DNA of 35,007 nt from an uncultured bacterium (lineage in GTDB: Bacteria; Bacillota; Clostridia; Oscillospirales; Acutalibacteraceae). The first letter of the stretch is position 1. Each line of letters starts with the position of its first letter. The position numbers were made by a program, and so were the translations under genes. The notes under the pieces are model-generated. The model did not search any database, was not told the origin of the DNA, and saw only the letters and a list, made by a program, of their open reading frames with translations. The DNA lies in assembly GCA_905215855.1 (NCBI GenBank), contig CAJMRT010000022.1:1-35007 (forward strand). Reading direction: 5' to 3'. Shown one piece after another: positions 25,902 through 34,414 of this stretch.

Positions 25902-25945
25902 CCGATTAAAAATGTAATTTAAAATTCTTACAGGAGGCTGTATTT

Positions 25946-26230
25946 ATGACAATCAAACCATTACTCGACAGAGTCGTTTTAAAAGTTGAAGAAGCTGAGG
26001 AGAAAACAAAGAGCGGCATCATTCTTTCATCTGCTGCTCAGGAAAAGCCACAGTTCGCATCTGTTGTTGCAGTTGGCCCCGGTGGTGTTGTTGATGGCAA
26101 GGAAGTAAAGATGTATGTCAGCGTTGGCGATAAGGTTATCGCAAGCAAGTACGCAGGCACACAGGTAAAGATTGACGGTGAAGAGTACACAATCGTAAAC
26201 CAGTCAGACATACTCGCAACTCTTGAATAA
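25946..26230 (+). CDS. groES: Co-chaperonin GroES
   Basis: A 94-residue co-chaperonin that caps GroEL. It starts IKPLLDRVVLKVEEAE and contains the mobile loop KTKSGIILSSAAQEKPQ, the GPG motif of the roof hairpin, and the terminal SDILATLE. An AGGAGG site precedes the ATG. It is the first gene of the CIRCE-controlled pair, 31 nt before groEL. Confidence 0.98.
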   Translation: MTIKPLLDRVVLKVEEAEEKTKSGIILSSAAQEKPQFASVVAVGPGGVVDGKEVKMYVSVGDKVIASKYAGTQVKIDGEEYTIVNQSDILATLE

Positions 26231-26261
26231 TTAACTATTAAATATACGGAGGTAATTTACA

Positions 26262-27890
26262 ATGGCTAAACAAATCGCATACGGCGAAGAGGCAAGAAAG
26301 GCTTTAATGAAAGGTATCGACCAGCTCGCTGATACAGTTAAAATCACACTCGGACCTAAGGGCAGAAATGTTGTTCTTGACAAAAAGTTCGGTGCTCCGC
26401 TCATCACAAATGACGGTGTAACAATTGCAAAGGAAATTGAGCTTGAAGATCCTTTTGAAAATATGGGTGCTCAGCTTGTAAAGGAAGTTTCTATCAAGAC
26501 TAACGATATCGCAGGCGACGGTACAACAACTGCCACACTCCTTGCTCAGGCTCTTATCAGAGAGGGTATGAAGAATGTAACTGCAGGCGCTAACCCTATG
26601 GTACTCAAAAAGGGTATTGCAGATGCCGTTAATGTTGCAGTTGAGGCTGTAAAGAAAAACAGCAAGCAGGTATCGGGTACAGACGATATCGCAAGAGTTG
26701 CCACAGTTTCATCACAGGATGAATTTATCGGTAAGCTCATTGCAGAGGCTATGGAAAAGGTTACAACTGACGGTGTTATCACAGTTGAGGAGTCAAAGAC
26801 TGCCGAAACATACAGCGAAGTTGTTGAAGGTATGATGTTTGACAGAGGCTACATCGCTCCTTATATGGTAACAGATACAGATAAGATGGTTGCAGAGCTT
26901 GACAATCCGCTTATCCTCATCACAGATAAGAAGATTTCTACTACACAGGAAATTCTCCCACTTCTTGAGCAGATTGTTCAGATGGGTAAGAAGCTCCTTA
27001 TCATTGCTGAAGATGTTGAGGGCGAGGCTCTTACAACTCTCGTACTTAACAAACTCAGAGGCACATTCACTTGTGTTGCAGTAAAGGCTCCGGGCTTTGG
27101 TGACAGAAGAAAAGAAATGCTTCAGGATATCGCAACACTTACAGGCGGTACAGTAATCACATCCGACCTGGGTCTTGAACTCAAGGACACTACAGTTGAT
27201 CAGCTCGGTACTGCTCGTCAGGTTAAGGTTGAAAAGGAAAACACAATCATCGTTGACGGTGCCGGTGACAAGGAAGCCATCAAGGGCAGAGTTGCTCAGA
27301 TCAGACAGCAGATTGAAACAACAACATCTGACTTTGACCGTGAAAAACTTCAGGAGCGTCTTGCAAAGCTCGCAGGCGGCGTAGCAGTTATCAAGGTTGG
27401 TGCCGCAACAGAAGTTGAAATGAAAGAAAAGAAGCTCCGTATTGAGGATGCTCTTGCCGCTACAAAGGCTGCTGTTGAAGAGGGTATCGTAGCAGGCGGC
27501 GGTATCGCTTGTATGAACGCTATTCCGGCTGTTGCAGAGTTTGTTGACACTCTCGAGGGTGACGCTAAGACAGGTGCTAAGATTGTTCTTAAAGCACTTG
27601 AAGAACCGCTCCGTCAGATTGTTGCTAACGCAGGTCTTGAGGGCAGCGTAATCTGCGAGAATGTTAAGAAGGCTAACAAGGTTGGCTATGGCTTCAACGC
27701 TCTTACAGAGGAATACACAGATATGGTTTCGGCAGGTATCGTTGACCCGACAAAGGTTACTCGTTCAGCTCTCCAGAACGCAAGCTCTGTTGCAGCAATG
27801 GTTCTTACAACAGAATCACTTGTTACAGACATCAAAGAGCCTGCAGCTCCGGCAGCTCCCGCAGCACCTGATATGGGCGGAATGTACTAA
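26262..27890 (+). CDS. groEL: Chaperonin GroEL
   Basis: A 542-residue 60-kDa chaperonin. The ATP site is visible in LGPKGRNVVLDKKFG and AGDGTTTATLLAQAL. The C-terminus has AAVEEGIVAGGG, and the protein ends in a short Ala/Pro repeat with DMGGMY, a reduced form of the Gly-Met tail. A CGGAGG site precedes the ATG. Codon use is strongly biased, as expected for an abundant protein. Confidence 0.99.
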   Translation: MAKQIAYGEEARKALMKGIDQLADTVKITLGPKGRNVVLDKKFGAPLITNDGVTIAKEIELEDPFENMGAQLVKEVSIKTNDIAGDGTTTATLLAQALIREGMKNVTAGANPMVLKKGIADAVNVAVEAVKKNSKQVSGTDDIARVATVSSQDEFIGKLIAEAMEKVTTDGVITVEESKTAETYSEVVEGMMFDRGYIAPYMVTDTDKMVAELDNPLILITDKKISTTQEILPLLEQIVQMGKKLLIIAEDVEGEALTTLVLNKLRGTFTCVAVKAPGFGDRRKEMLQDIATLTGGTVITSDLGLELKDTTVDQLGTARQVKVEKENTIIVDGAGDKEAIKGRVAQIRQQIETTTSDFDREKLQERLAKLAGGVAVIKVGAATEVEMKEKKLRIEDALAATKAAVEEGIVAGGGIACMNAIPAVAEFVDTLEGDAKTGAKIVLKALEEPLRQIVANAGLEGSVICENVKKANKVGYGFNALTEEYTDMVSAGIVDPTKVTRSALQNASSVAAMVLTTESLVTDIKEPAAPAAPAAPDMGGMY

Positions 27891-27921
27891 TTCTAAAAGC
27901 TATAATGTTATAGATAAATTT

Positions 27922-27955
27922 AACCGCAGACCTTTTGAGTCTGCGGTTATTTCTA
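27922..27955 (+). terminator. Intrinsic terminator of groESL
   Basis: A 10-bp AACCGCAGAC/GTCTGCGGTT stem (27922-27931, 27939-27948) with a 7-nt loop. The T tail is interrupted (ATTTCTAT). Confidence 0.8.
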
Positions 27956-27971
27956 TATAAAATCCTTTTTC

Positions 27972-28000
27972 TTGCTTTTTGACAAAAGGTATATTATAAT
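27972..28000 (+). promoter_or_regulatory. Promoter of the PqqD-peptidase-nucleotidyltransferase cassette
   Basis: TTGCTT (27972-27977), a 17-nt spacer and a perfect TATAAT (27995-28000). A TTGACA at 27979-27984 is only 10 nt from the -10 box and cannot serve as its -35. The leader is about 48 nt. Confidence 0.6.
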
Positions 28001-28054
28001 AAACTTGCGTAACTATGCACATAATAAAGATTTCACGCAGGGATAGGTGAATTT

Positions 28055-28318
28055 ATGAAGATAAAAGAAGACTTTGTTCTGCGAAAGGTTGCAGACTCAT
28101 ATGTTGTAGTTCCCGTAAACAAGCTGACGCTTGATTTTAACGGAATTATCAACCTCAATGAAACAGGTGCATTTCTTTTTGAAAAGCTCCAAAACGGTTG
28201 CGAAAAGGCTGATTTGCTCAAAGCAATGTTTGATGAATACGAAGTGAGCAAGGAAAAGGCGAGTGCCGATATTGACGCATTCATCAAAAAGCTAAGAGAG
28301 GCTGATGTTCTTGAATAA
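28055..28318 (+). CDS. PqqD-like protein
   Basis: An 87-residue protein with the PqqD/peptide-recognition fold pattern. A beta-rich N-terminus leads to LNETGAFLFEKLQNG, and the winged-helix C-terminus has DEYEVSKEKASADIDAFIKKL. PqqD-like proteins bind leader peptides and present them to modifying enzymes in RiPP pathways, but stand-alone copies occur near other enzymes. It is the first gene of a tightly packed trio and overlaps the next by 14 nt. The start has an AGGTGA site. The peptide partner is not known. Confidence 0.8.
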   Translation: MKIKEDFVLRKVADSYVVVPVNKLTLDFNGIINLNETGAFLFEKLQNGCEKADLLKAMFDEYEVSKEKASADIDAFIKKLREADVLE

Positions 28319-28787
28319 AGAAGTTAATCTTGATGATGTGATGCAGATTATTGCCGAAAAGCTTGACGCGGGCGGAACGGTTACATTCAACCCGAGGGGA
28401 ACGAGTATGCTTCCTATGCTCCGTGATGGTGACGATACGGTTGTTTTGTCAAAGCCAAAGGGCAGACTTCATCTTTTTGATTTGCCCTTATACAGGCGAA
28501 AAGACGGCTCATATGTGCTCCACCGCATTGTGAATTTTGGCAGTGACGGCAGTTATACTATGTGTGGCGACAATCAGTTTGAGGTTGAAAAAGGCATTAC
28601 CGATGATGATGTAATTGGAGTGGTAACGGCTTTTTATAGAAAAGGCAAGCCTTATAAAGTTAATTCGCTGAAGTACAGAGCCTATCTTGAATTTATGTTC
28701 TATTCAAAGCCCATAAGACGGGTTATAGTTTCAATTGTTGTAAGAACCAAAAATACATTTGGTAAATTAAAACCGAAAAAAAGGTAA
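28305..28787 (+). CDS. S24/S26-family peptidase-like protein
   Basis: A 160-residue protein with a signal-peptidase-like core. RGTSMLPMLRDGD carries the nucleophile Ser34, VLHRIV carries His73 in the position of the ER-type Ser-His dyad, and YTMCGDNQ matches the GDN box. Unlike ordinary signal peptidases it has no N-terminal TM helix; only a moderately hydrophobic, basic C-terminal stretch (about 130-150) could touch the membrane. It lies between the PqqD-like gene (14-nt overlap) and a nucleotidyltransferase (5-nt gap). A role in cutting a modified peptide is possible but inferred; an inactive binding domain is the alternative. Confidence 0.75.
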   Translation: MFLNKEVNLDDVMQIIAEKLDAGGTVTFNPRGTSMLPMLRDGDDTVVLSKPKGRLHLFDLPLYRRKDGSYVLHRIVNFGSDGSYTMCGDNQFEVEKGITDDDVIGVVTAFYRKGKPYKVNSLKYRAYLEFMFYSKPIRRVIVSIVVRTKNTFGKLKPKKR

Positions 28788-28792
28788 AAATA

Positions 28793-30013
28793 ATGAAGAA
28801 ACATCTGACTGACAAAGAAAAAATTGAATATAAATATCTTATTGAACTTGTTTCTTCATCTGTAAACGGCACAAATCCACCTGTTCCTTATGAGAATATA
28901 AATTGGCTGACAATCAAATCGCTTGCAAGATACTGCAGTTTAGAATCACTTGTTGCAAATGCAGTTTTGTTACTCGGAAAAAAGTATGTTTCTCCTGAAT
29001 TGTATGCAAAATTTAAACGCATTTCATCTGCTCAAATTCTTATTGACAGCAATATTTCCTATGAAACCGAGAAAATTCTCAAGGCTTTTGACGAGAATAA
29101 AATCAAAAATATTCCGCTCAAAGGATATTTTATGAAACGAGAATATCCTCGACCCGACTTCCGTTCCGTGTCCGATGTAGATATCCTTTTTGACAGAAAA
29201 CAGGCTGATTCGGTCAAAAAAGTTTTTTCCGAACTCGGATACACTTTTCTGAATGAAGATGACAACCAGTATCATTTTGAAAAAAAGCCGATGATGAACA
29301 TTGAAATGCATGCAACTCTTGTCCACGAAAATGAGGAATCCTATCCGTTGCTTGTTAATCAGCTTGACCGTTCAACAAAGCGTAACGCTCACAGCTATTC
29401 ATATGAAATGAGCCATGAGGACTTTTATATCTATATGCTTGTTCATAACTCTAATCATTTCAGAATCGGCGGAATGGGAGTCAGAATGGTGCTTGACAGC
29501 TATGTTTTCCTGAAAAATCATCAATCTGAGCTTGATTATGACTATCTTAATGTTATGCTTGAAAAAATCGGTATTGCAAAGTATGAAAAGCGTGTTCGTG
29601 AGATTGCGTCCAACTGGTTTGCAAAGCCACAGGCTGAACTTAAATTTGATGATATCGAAGAATATATTCTGCTCAGCGGTACACTCGGCAGGGTAGATGT
29701 CGGCACGATGATAAATTCCCACAAGACAATTACAGAGAATAACAAATCAAAGTTCTCATATCTTGTGTCCTCTATATTTCCACCAAAATCCGAAATGCAG
29801 TATAAGTATCCATATGTAAAAAAAACACCGTTCCTTTTACCGATTTCATGGTGTCATATGTGGGGGAAAAGGTTTTTTGCAGACAGAGATATCAATTTTA
29901 AATCGGGCATCAAAAACCGTATGTTATACACCGATGAAGATGTAAAATTGTACAAGTCCCTTTTGGATGAGATGGGCTTTGACGGTATTGGAATAAATAA
30001 TTTCGGAAATTGA
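28793..30013 (+). CDS. NTP_transf_5-type nucleotidyltransferase
   Basis: A 406-residue protein resembling the 'uncharacterised nucleotidyltransferase' family. The family phrase PLKGYFMKREYPRPDFRSVS is followed by the metal-binding pair DVD (Asp128, Asp130) and a possible third acidic residue in MNIEMHATL (Glu171). The middle has a His-rich helix (MLVHNSNHFRI). The family is predicted to transfer a nucleotide to an unknown target and often sits beside PqqD-like and peptidase genes. It is the last gene of the cassette, followed by a terminator. Confidence 0.75.
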   Translation: MKKHLTDKEKIEYKYLIELVSSSVNGTNPPVPYENINWLTIKSLARYCSLESLVANAVLLLGKKYVSPELYAKFKRISSAQILIDSNISYETEKILKAFDENKIKNIPLKGYFMKREYPRPDFRSVSDVDILFDRKQADSVKKVFSELGYTFLNEDDNQYHFEKKPMMNIEMHATLVHENEESYPLLVNQLDRSTKRNAHSYSYEMSHEDFYIYMLVHNSNHFRIGGMGVRMVLDSYVFLKNHQSELDYDYLNVMLEKIGIAKYEKRVREIASNWFAKPQAELKFDDIEEYILLSGTLGRVDVGTMINSHKTITENNKSKFSYLVSSIFPPKSEMQYKYPYVKKTPFLLPISWCHMWGKRFFADRDINFKSGIKNRMLYTDEDVKLYKSLLDEMGFDGIGINNFGN

Positions 30014-30028
30014 ATAAAAAATCAACCG

Positions 30029-30057
30029 CCCGACAATTTTCTCTGTCGGGATTTTTG
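30029..30057 (+). terminator. Intrinsic terminator of the PqqD cassette
   Basis: CCCGACA/TGTCGGG stem (30029-30035, 30044-30050) followed by ATTTTTG, 15 nt after the nucleotidyltransferase stop. Confidence 0.85.
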
Positions 30058-30118
30058 TATATATAAGGTAAATCTGAAAATAATATTACAAGATATTATT
30101 TTGAGGTGATACCTATAT

Positions 30119-30964
30119 ATGATCAGAATTATTACCGATTCTGCCGCTGATTTTGAACATTCCGAAAGTGAAAAGCTCGGCATTTCAACAATTCCTCTGG
30201 CTGTATACATTGACGGAAGAGAATATAAAGACGATTTTCTCCACTCAAAAGAACGATTTTACAGACTTGCAAAGTTGTCAAAGGATTTGCCGAAAACCTC
30301 TCAGCCGTCACCGTATGTATATGAATGTGCTTTAAAAAAGGCGAGGGATAACGGTGACTCGGTCGTTATTATAACAGTTTCTTCCGCATTGAGCGGTTCG
30401 TATCAGAGTGCAGTTCTTGCAAGAGATTTGCTCGGATATAAGGATTGCTATGTTATTGACAGCAAATCCGCATCGGCAGGACAAAAACTTGTTGTAAAAG
30501 AAGCTCTGCGACTTCGTGACAACGGATTTTCGGCTAAAGAAATTGCAGATTTTTTGTTAAAATTCATTAAAAGAATTATGATTTTTGCCTGCATAGACGA
30601 TATGAAATACCTTTACGGCGGTGGCAGACACACAAATGCCGCAGTACTTCTCGGTTCAACAGGAAGAATAAAGCCGGTAATCAGTGTTACCGAGTCGGGA
30701 AGTGTTGCATTTGAAGCAAAGACAATCGGTATGCGACACGGAATGAATCATATGTTGTTGTTCCTGAAAAAATACGGAATTGACTCAAGTTATCCGCTTT
30801 ATATAATGCACACCAATTCAAGAAATCTTGCATTGTATTTTTCAAAACTGATAATTTCAAAAGGAATTTCATTTGATGAGGGCGGTATCGTCAGCGTAGG
30901 TTCTGTTGTCGGCAGTCACATAGGAGAGGGCAGTATAGGAATTGCATTTGTGAAAAAAGAGTAA
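30119..30964 (+). CDS. DegV-family fatty-acid-binding protein
   Basis: A 281-residue DegV protein. It starts IRIITDSAADF and contains TSQPSPYVYE, ITVSSALSGSYQSA, YLYGGGRHTNAAVLLGS and IKPVISV, the family pattern. DegV-like proteins bind fatty acids and can supply them to fatty acid kinase FakA. No fakA is in the window. An AGGTGAT site precedes the ATG. It is a single gene between two terminators. Confidence 0.93.
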   Translation: MIRIITDSAADFEHSESEKLGISTIPLAVYIDGREYKDDFLHSKERFYRLAKLSKDLPKTSQPSPYVYECALKKARDNGDSVVIITVSSALSGSYQSAVLARDLLGYKDCYVIDSKSASAGQKLVVKEALRLRDNGFSAKEIADFLLKFIKRIMIFACIDDMKYLYGGGRHTNAAVLLGSTGRIKPVISVTESGSVAFEAKTIGMRHGMNHMLLFLKKYGIDSSYPLYIMHTNSRNLALYFSKLIISKGISFDEGGIVSVGSVVGSHIGEGSIGIAFVKKE

Positions 30965-30968
30965 AGAA

Positions 30969-30998
30969 AAAGAGGACAGTTTAATCTGTCCTCTTTTG
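30969..30998. terminator. Bidirectional terminator between degV and the glycosyltransferase gene
   Basis: An 11-bp AAAGAGGACAG/CTGTCCTCTTT stem (30969-30979, 30986-30996) with a 6-nt loop. The T-run is long on the minus strand (TTTTTCTTTAC) and short on the plus strand, so it can end both convergent genes. Confidence 0.9.
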
Positions 30999-31005
30999 TC
31001 AGCTA

Positions 31006-32694
31006 TCAGGCATTTTCTTTTTCGTTTTCTTTCTTTTCGGGGATTTCTTTAAGCTTGCCGACAAACTCTTTGATTTTTGTATATTTGCCGTTTAGAATGC
31101 ACTCAAATGCAAACGCCGCTGTAGGGATCATAAGAATTATGTAAGTAAGCACATACTGCGATTTGCCCTCAAATAATAGGTGATAACCGAACGCACCCAG
31201 CAGAACAAGCGGTAGAAGTACGGTTTCGATATTTGTCTTTTTGTTGAGAAATAGGAAGTAAATTCCCACCGCAAATGCAACGAAAAGAATCTGCATATAG
31301 AAATTGAAGTACAGTTCAAAGAACTGTCCGATACTTCCCTCATACATTCCTTTGCCAATCCAGTTAATCTCGTTTGTATGAGTTTTAACCTTGCTTACCC
31401 AGATGCTTTCGTAGGTTGTTTCGTTCCACTGACTGATAATCTTCTTTGAGAAGAAGTCAATCATATAATCACTGTTCTTGCTAAAATAGCTCATTCTTGA
31501 CTTGATATTGTTCCATGCCTGAGCATTTCCTGCTTTTGCGTCAAGACCTGCGTTTCTGTAATCATCAAGTGCAATACCGTTGTACCAACCCGGTGCCATA
31601 TAGGAATCATTGATACCCATATCAAGATACATAACTTGTGTAACACCGCTTGAAAGCTTAACGCCCGAACGGTTTTCGTAACTCATAATAACAAGGTTGC
31701 TTGTTCCCACAACTGCAATGCAGATTGCCAGTGCAAAAGCAATGCTCTGCCACTTTTTAGCCTTAATTGTGTGAATAATCAGCATAATAACAAACGCAAC
31801 AAGATAAATCAGGTTGTTGTACTTTGCAAGTGTTGAAATAACAAGAAGTACGGCACAGGGGATAAGAAGCAGATATTTGTTTGTCTGGAAATACTTGATG
31901 AGGAAGTATGACGCCCAGATTGCAAAGCACATACCGATGATGTTGCCGTAAACGAATGTACAGAAGAGTACAGGCTGAAAACAACCTGCAAGCAGAAAAA
32001 TTGAAATAAACTCAATTGAACGCTTTTTGAACAGCAATCTTGTAATGTTGGCAATGCCCAAATAAGCTGCGGCTGTACACATTACATTGAAAACCTGAAT
32101 CGGCATTGTGCTGTCTGTACCGAAAATTCTGTAAAAAATTTCACTTATAAAAACAAAGCCAAGTTGGAACGGATAAAAATTATAGTAGGCATATCCGCTG
32201 TAAAAATCGCTGTTGTAAAAACCGCTGTTGTTTTGGAAAGACGAGTAGTTGCCCTTTGCCGCCTGAGATGCAGTTTCGTAGATGTTATAGCTGTCTGCCG
32301 CAGGAACGGAAGTTACCGAGAATATCCAAACAAGTCCCACAATCATAACAAAAGCCGCAAGACCTATTTGCATATATTTCAGATTGACTTTTGCAAAAAA
32401 GTCATAGTGCTTTTTCATCTTAAAAATGAAAACTGTAAACAGAGCGGTGAACAGAATGTTCAGTGCAATGTTATCTGTTTGATACAAAATTACTTCACTG
32501 CCGTAATTTGCCGAATCAAACACGCTTGTCTGCACAAAGCTCATAATTGCTATGTATGCAAATGCTATGAATACAAACAGACAAAGAATGTTTACAACAA
32601 CATATTCAACCGTATTCTGCTTTTGTACGGTAGCAACCGTTTTTGAAGTTTGTTTAGGTTTTTTAGAATTGTTTTTTGTTTTTGTATTACCCAT
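31006..32694 (-). CDS. Polytopic glycosyltransferase-like membrane protein (GT39/RgtA-like)
   Basis: A 562-residue membrane protein. A Lys/Thr/Asn-rich cytoplasmic N-terminus (1-30) is followed by about ten hydrophobic segments, with a large polar loop after the second or third (about 130-175, ADSYNIYETASQAAKG, rich in Tyr and Asn) and another near 345-440. This layout resembles GT-C glycosyltransferases of the GT39/PMT/RgtA type, which use polyprenyl-linked sugars on the outer membrane face. The loop Asp in PAADSYNIYE may be the catalytic acid, but I am not sure. The tail is highly charged (Lys/Glu). It lies 17 nt after the gpsA-like gene, suggesting envelope polymer decoration. Confidence 0.65.
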   Translation of the reverse strand: MGNTKTKNNSKKPKQTSKTVATVQKQNTVEYVVVNILCLFVFIAFAYIAIMSFVQTSVFDSANYGSEVILYQTDNIALNILFTALFTVFIFKMKKHYDFFAKVNLKYMQIGLAAFVMIVGLVWIFSVTSVPAADSYNIYETASQAAKGNYSSFQNNSGFYNSDFYSGYAYYNFYPFQLGFVFISEIFYRIFGTDSTMPIQVFNVMCTAAAYLGIANITRLLFKKRSIEFISIFLLAGCFQPVLFCTFVYGNIIGMCFAIWASYFLIKYFQTNKYLLLIPCAVLLVISTLAKYNNLIYLVAFVIMLIIHTIKAKKWQSIAFALAICIAVVGTSNLVIMSYENRSGVKLSSGVTQVMYLDMGINDSYMAPGWYNGIALDDYRNAGLDAKAGNAQAWNNIKSRMSYFSKNSDYMIDFFSKKIISQWNETTYESIWVSKVKTHTNEINWIGKGMYEGSIGQFFELYFNFYMQILFVAFAVGIYFLFLNKKTNIETVLLPLVLLGAFGYHLLFEGKSQYVLTYIILMIPTAAFAFECILNGKYTKIKEFVGKLKEIPEKKENEKENA

Positions 32695-32711
32695 ATTATG
32701 TACCTGCCCGA

Positions 32712-33674
32712 TTAAAATTCTTTTTTGACAGAACGCATAAACAGAGAACCGAGAGCCTCTTTAATATCTGTTCCGTCAAATAATACCTTATATACGGACT
32801 CGACAATCGGAAGGTCAACGCCGTATTTCTGACCGAGCTTGTACAATGCCTTTGAAGTCATAACACCCTCGGCAAGCTTTGTGAACTTGTCGCCCTTTGC
32901 AAAACTTTCACCGTACATTCTGTTGTGACTCCATTTTGAGAAGAGGGTAGCCTCATAGTCGCCAAGATGACAAAGTCCGTAAGCACTCATTTCATTGCCT
33001 CCGAGTGCTTTAATAAGCCTTGCAATCTCTCGTGTGCCTCTTGCCATTAACGCACCTTTGAGGGAGGTGTAGTTAAGACCGTCAAGCATACCTGCCGCAA
33101 TGCCGATAACATTCTTTGCTGCTGCACCGATTTCACTGCCGATAAGGTCAGTACCAAGATAAAATCTGATAAGGTCACTCGTAAATTCATTTACGAGCTT
33201 TTCCTTAACTTCGTGATTGTTGCTGTCGATAACCATACAGTTCGGAATACCTCTTACATAATCCTGAGGATGTCCCGGACCAACCCATACTGCAATAGGA
33301 GTTTTGCTTTCATCAACAAATTCTCCAACTACCTCGCTGAGTCTTTTGCCTGTAGTGGCTTCAACGCCTTTCATACAAAGCACAATTGTTTTGCCGTCAA
33401 GATTGTATTTTGAAATATCGGCAAAATATGAACGCAGATACTGCGATGAAATCGAAATTATTATAACATCGGCTCTTTCAACCGCATATTCAAGGTCTGA
33501 TGACACTTCAATAGATTCGGGAAAGGTGAGGTAATCGTTTTTGTGTGTTTCTTTAAGTTGTATAAATTCAGGTGCGTCGGCAAGTCCGCAGCTTAAAACA
33601 TTGTGACCGATTTTGTCGAGATACCAGGCAATACAGCTGCCCCAACGACCGCAACCTAAAACGGAAATATTCAT
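32712..33674 (-). CDS. gpsA: GpsA-like NAD(P)-dependent glycerol-3-phosphate dehydrogenase
   Basis: A 320-residue dehydrogenase. The Rossmann motif is GCGRWG (8-13). The C-terminal domain has the catalytic-Lys segment AAKNVIGIAAGMLDGL, ALMARGTREIARL and ALGGNE. It makes sn-glycerol 3-phosphate from DHAP in the family. It is divergent: the usual GPSFA motif reads GPGHPQDYVRGIP, and the usual LGDLxxTC-SRNR region reads LGDYEATLFSKWSHNRMYG. It may be a lineage-specific GpsA or a paralogue with an altered substrate. An AGGAG site precedes the ATG. It is the first gene of a two-gene unit with the membrane glycosyltransferase. Confidence 0.8.
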   Translation of the reverse strand: MNISVLGCGRWGSCIAWYLDKIGHNVLSCGLADAPEFIQLKETHKNDYLTFPESIEVSSDLEYAVERADVIIISISSQYLRSYFADISKYNLDGKTIVLCMKGVEATTGKRLSEVVGEFVDESKTPIAVWVGPGHPQDYVRGIPNCMVIDSNNHEVKEKLVNEFTSDLIRFYLGTDLIGSEIGAAAKNVIGIAAGMLDGLNYTSLKGALMARGTREIARLIKALGGNEMSAYGLCHLGDYEATLFSKWSHNRMYGESFAKGDKFTKLAEGVMTSKALYKLGQKYGVDLPIVESVYKVLFDGTDIKEALGSLFMRSVKKEF

Positions 33675-33730
33675 ATTATTACTTCTCCTGTTTATATATT
33701 ATTGATATTTTATATAGCTTTAATAACAAT

Positions 33731-33920
33731 AAAAAACCCGCCCGACCGTATGATTTTTGGAATAACCTGCCTACTTGAGTGACAGGTGGGTGCCAGCCCT
33801 TGAACTTCAGGCTCCCTTCTTCCGAGAAAACGGGAGGTCTGCACACCGTTCAAAGGAGCGAAGCTCCCGATTTAAATGTTGTAGGGTTATTTTAAAATCA
33901 TTCGCGTATCGGGCAGGAGT
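33731..33920 (-). ncRNA. ssrS: Structured RNA, probable 6S RNA
   Basis: A 190-nt gene-free segment folds end to end. The closing stem pairs GCCCGA with TCGGGC, ATGATTTT with AAAATCAT, AATAACC with GGTTATT, and CTAC with GTAG. Inside is an open region holding a small GGAGC-TTCG-type hairpin (about 33856-33868), then a terminal stem that pairs TTTGAAC with GTTCAAG and CTCCC with GGGAG. A closing stem, a central bubble and a terminal stem of about 190 nt fit 6S RNA, which binds RNA polymerase holoenzyme. The minus strand is favoured because its 3' stem is followed by six T (33731-33736), and a TATAAT lies upstream at 33945-33950. The name rests on fold and recalled resemblance. Confidence 0.62.
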
Positions 33921-33967
33921 TTAAACTTATTTACCTGCAATACTATTATATGCAGAAAAACTGATTA

Positions 33968-34264
33968 TCAGTCATCTTCACCATAAAATTCTTCATTATA
34001 ACGCTCCTCAAAGACAGCGGCAATTCTGTCGAGCTTTTCATCATCTTCAATTTCGGCAAGTTCTTCTTCGCCGTCAATTTCAGTAACTTCAAAAATATAA
34101 TACTCACCGGAATCATTTACCGCATCTTCGGGATTTTCAAAGAAGGGGTAGAGCACATAAAACTTACCCTCGTCATTTTCAATTATATCAAGAATTTCAA
34201 ATTCGATTTCTTTGCCGTCATCACCGATAAGGGTAATGAGATCGGGTGCATATTCCTTAGCCAT
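33968..34264 (-). CDS. DUF1292 family protein
   Basis: A 98-residue acidic protein of the DUF1292 family: LITLIGDDGKEIEFEILDII, then KFYVLYPF and YYIFEVTEIDGEEEL. The function is unknown; in Firmicutes it is usually found near yrrK/ruvX and mreB-type genes, which are not here. I chose ATG 34264 because a GGAGG site lies 7 nt upstream; a GTG at 34300 would add 12 residues. It has its own promoter, and no terminator is seen before the structured RNA downstream. Confidence 0.88.
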   Translation of the reverse strand: MAKEYAPDLITLIGDDGKEIEFEILDIIENDEGKFYVLYPFFENPEDAVNDSGEYYIFEVTEIDGEEELAEIEDDEKLDRIAAVFEERYNEEFYGEDD

Positions 34265-34316
34265 TTTAAAGCCTCCGTCTATTCGGAAATTTTTACTCAC
34301 TTTTTATTTCATATCC

Positions 34317-34345
34317 ATTTTACATTTTTTTGACCGTTTAGTCAA
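34317..34345 (-). promoter_or_regulatory. Promoter of the DUF1292 gene
   Basis: Minus-strand TTGACT (34340-34345), a 17-nt spacer and TAAAAT (34317-34322), about 45 nt before the start codon. Confidence 0.7.
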
Positions 34346-34414
34346 GATGTTTAACGCTTTTGGTTGAAATAAATAAAAGATATTAAAAAAATTGAAAAAG
34401 TGTAAAAAAAAGTG

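Noticed and set aside
28014..28049. 11-codon ORF in the leader of the PqqD cassette, considered as a RiPP precursor
   Set aside because: It is too short, lacks an SD, and has no leader-core pattern.
32164..32646. 160-codon plus-strand ORF opposite the glycosyltransferase-like gene
   Set aside because: Its Val/Ile/Cys-rich sequence comes from the reverse complement of transmembrane codons; there is no SD or family.
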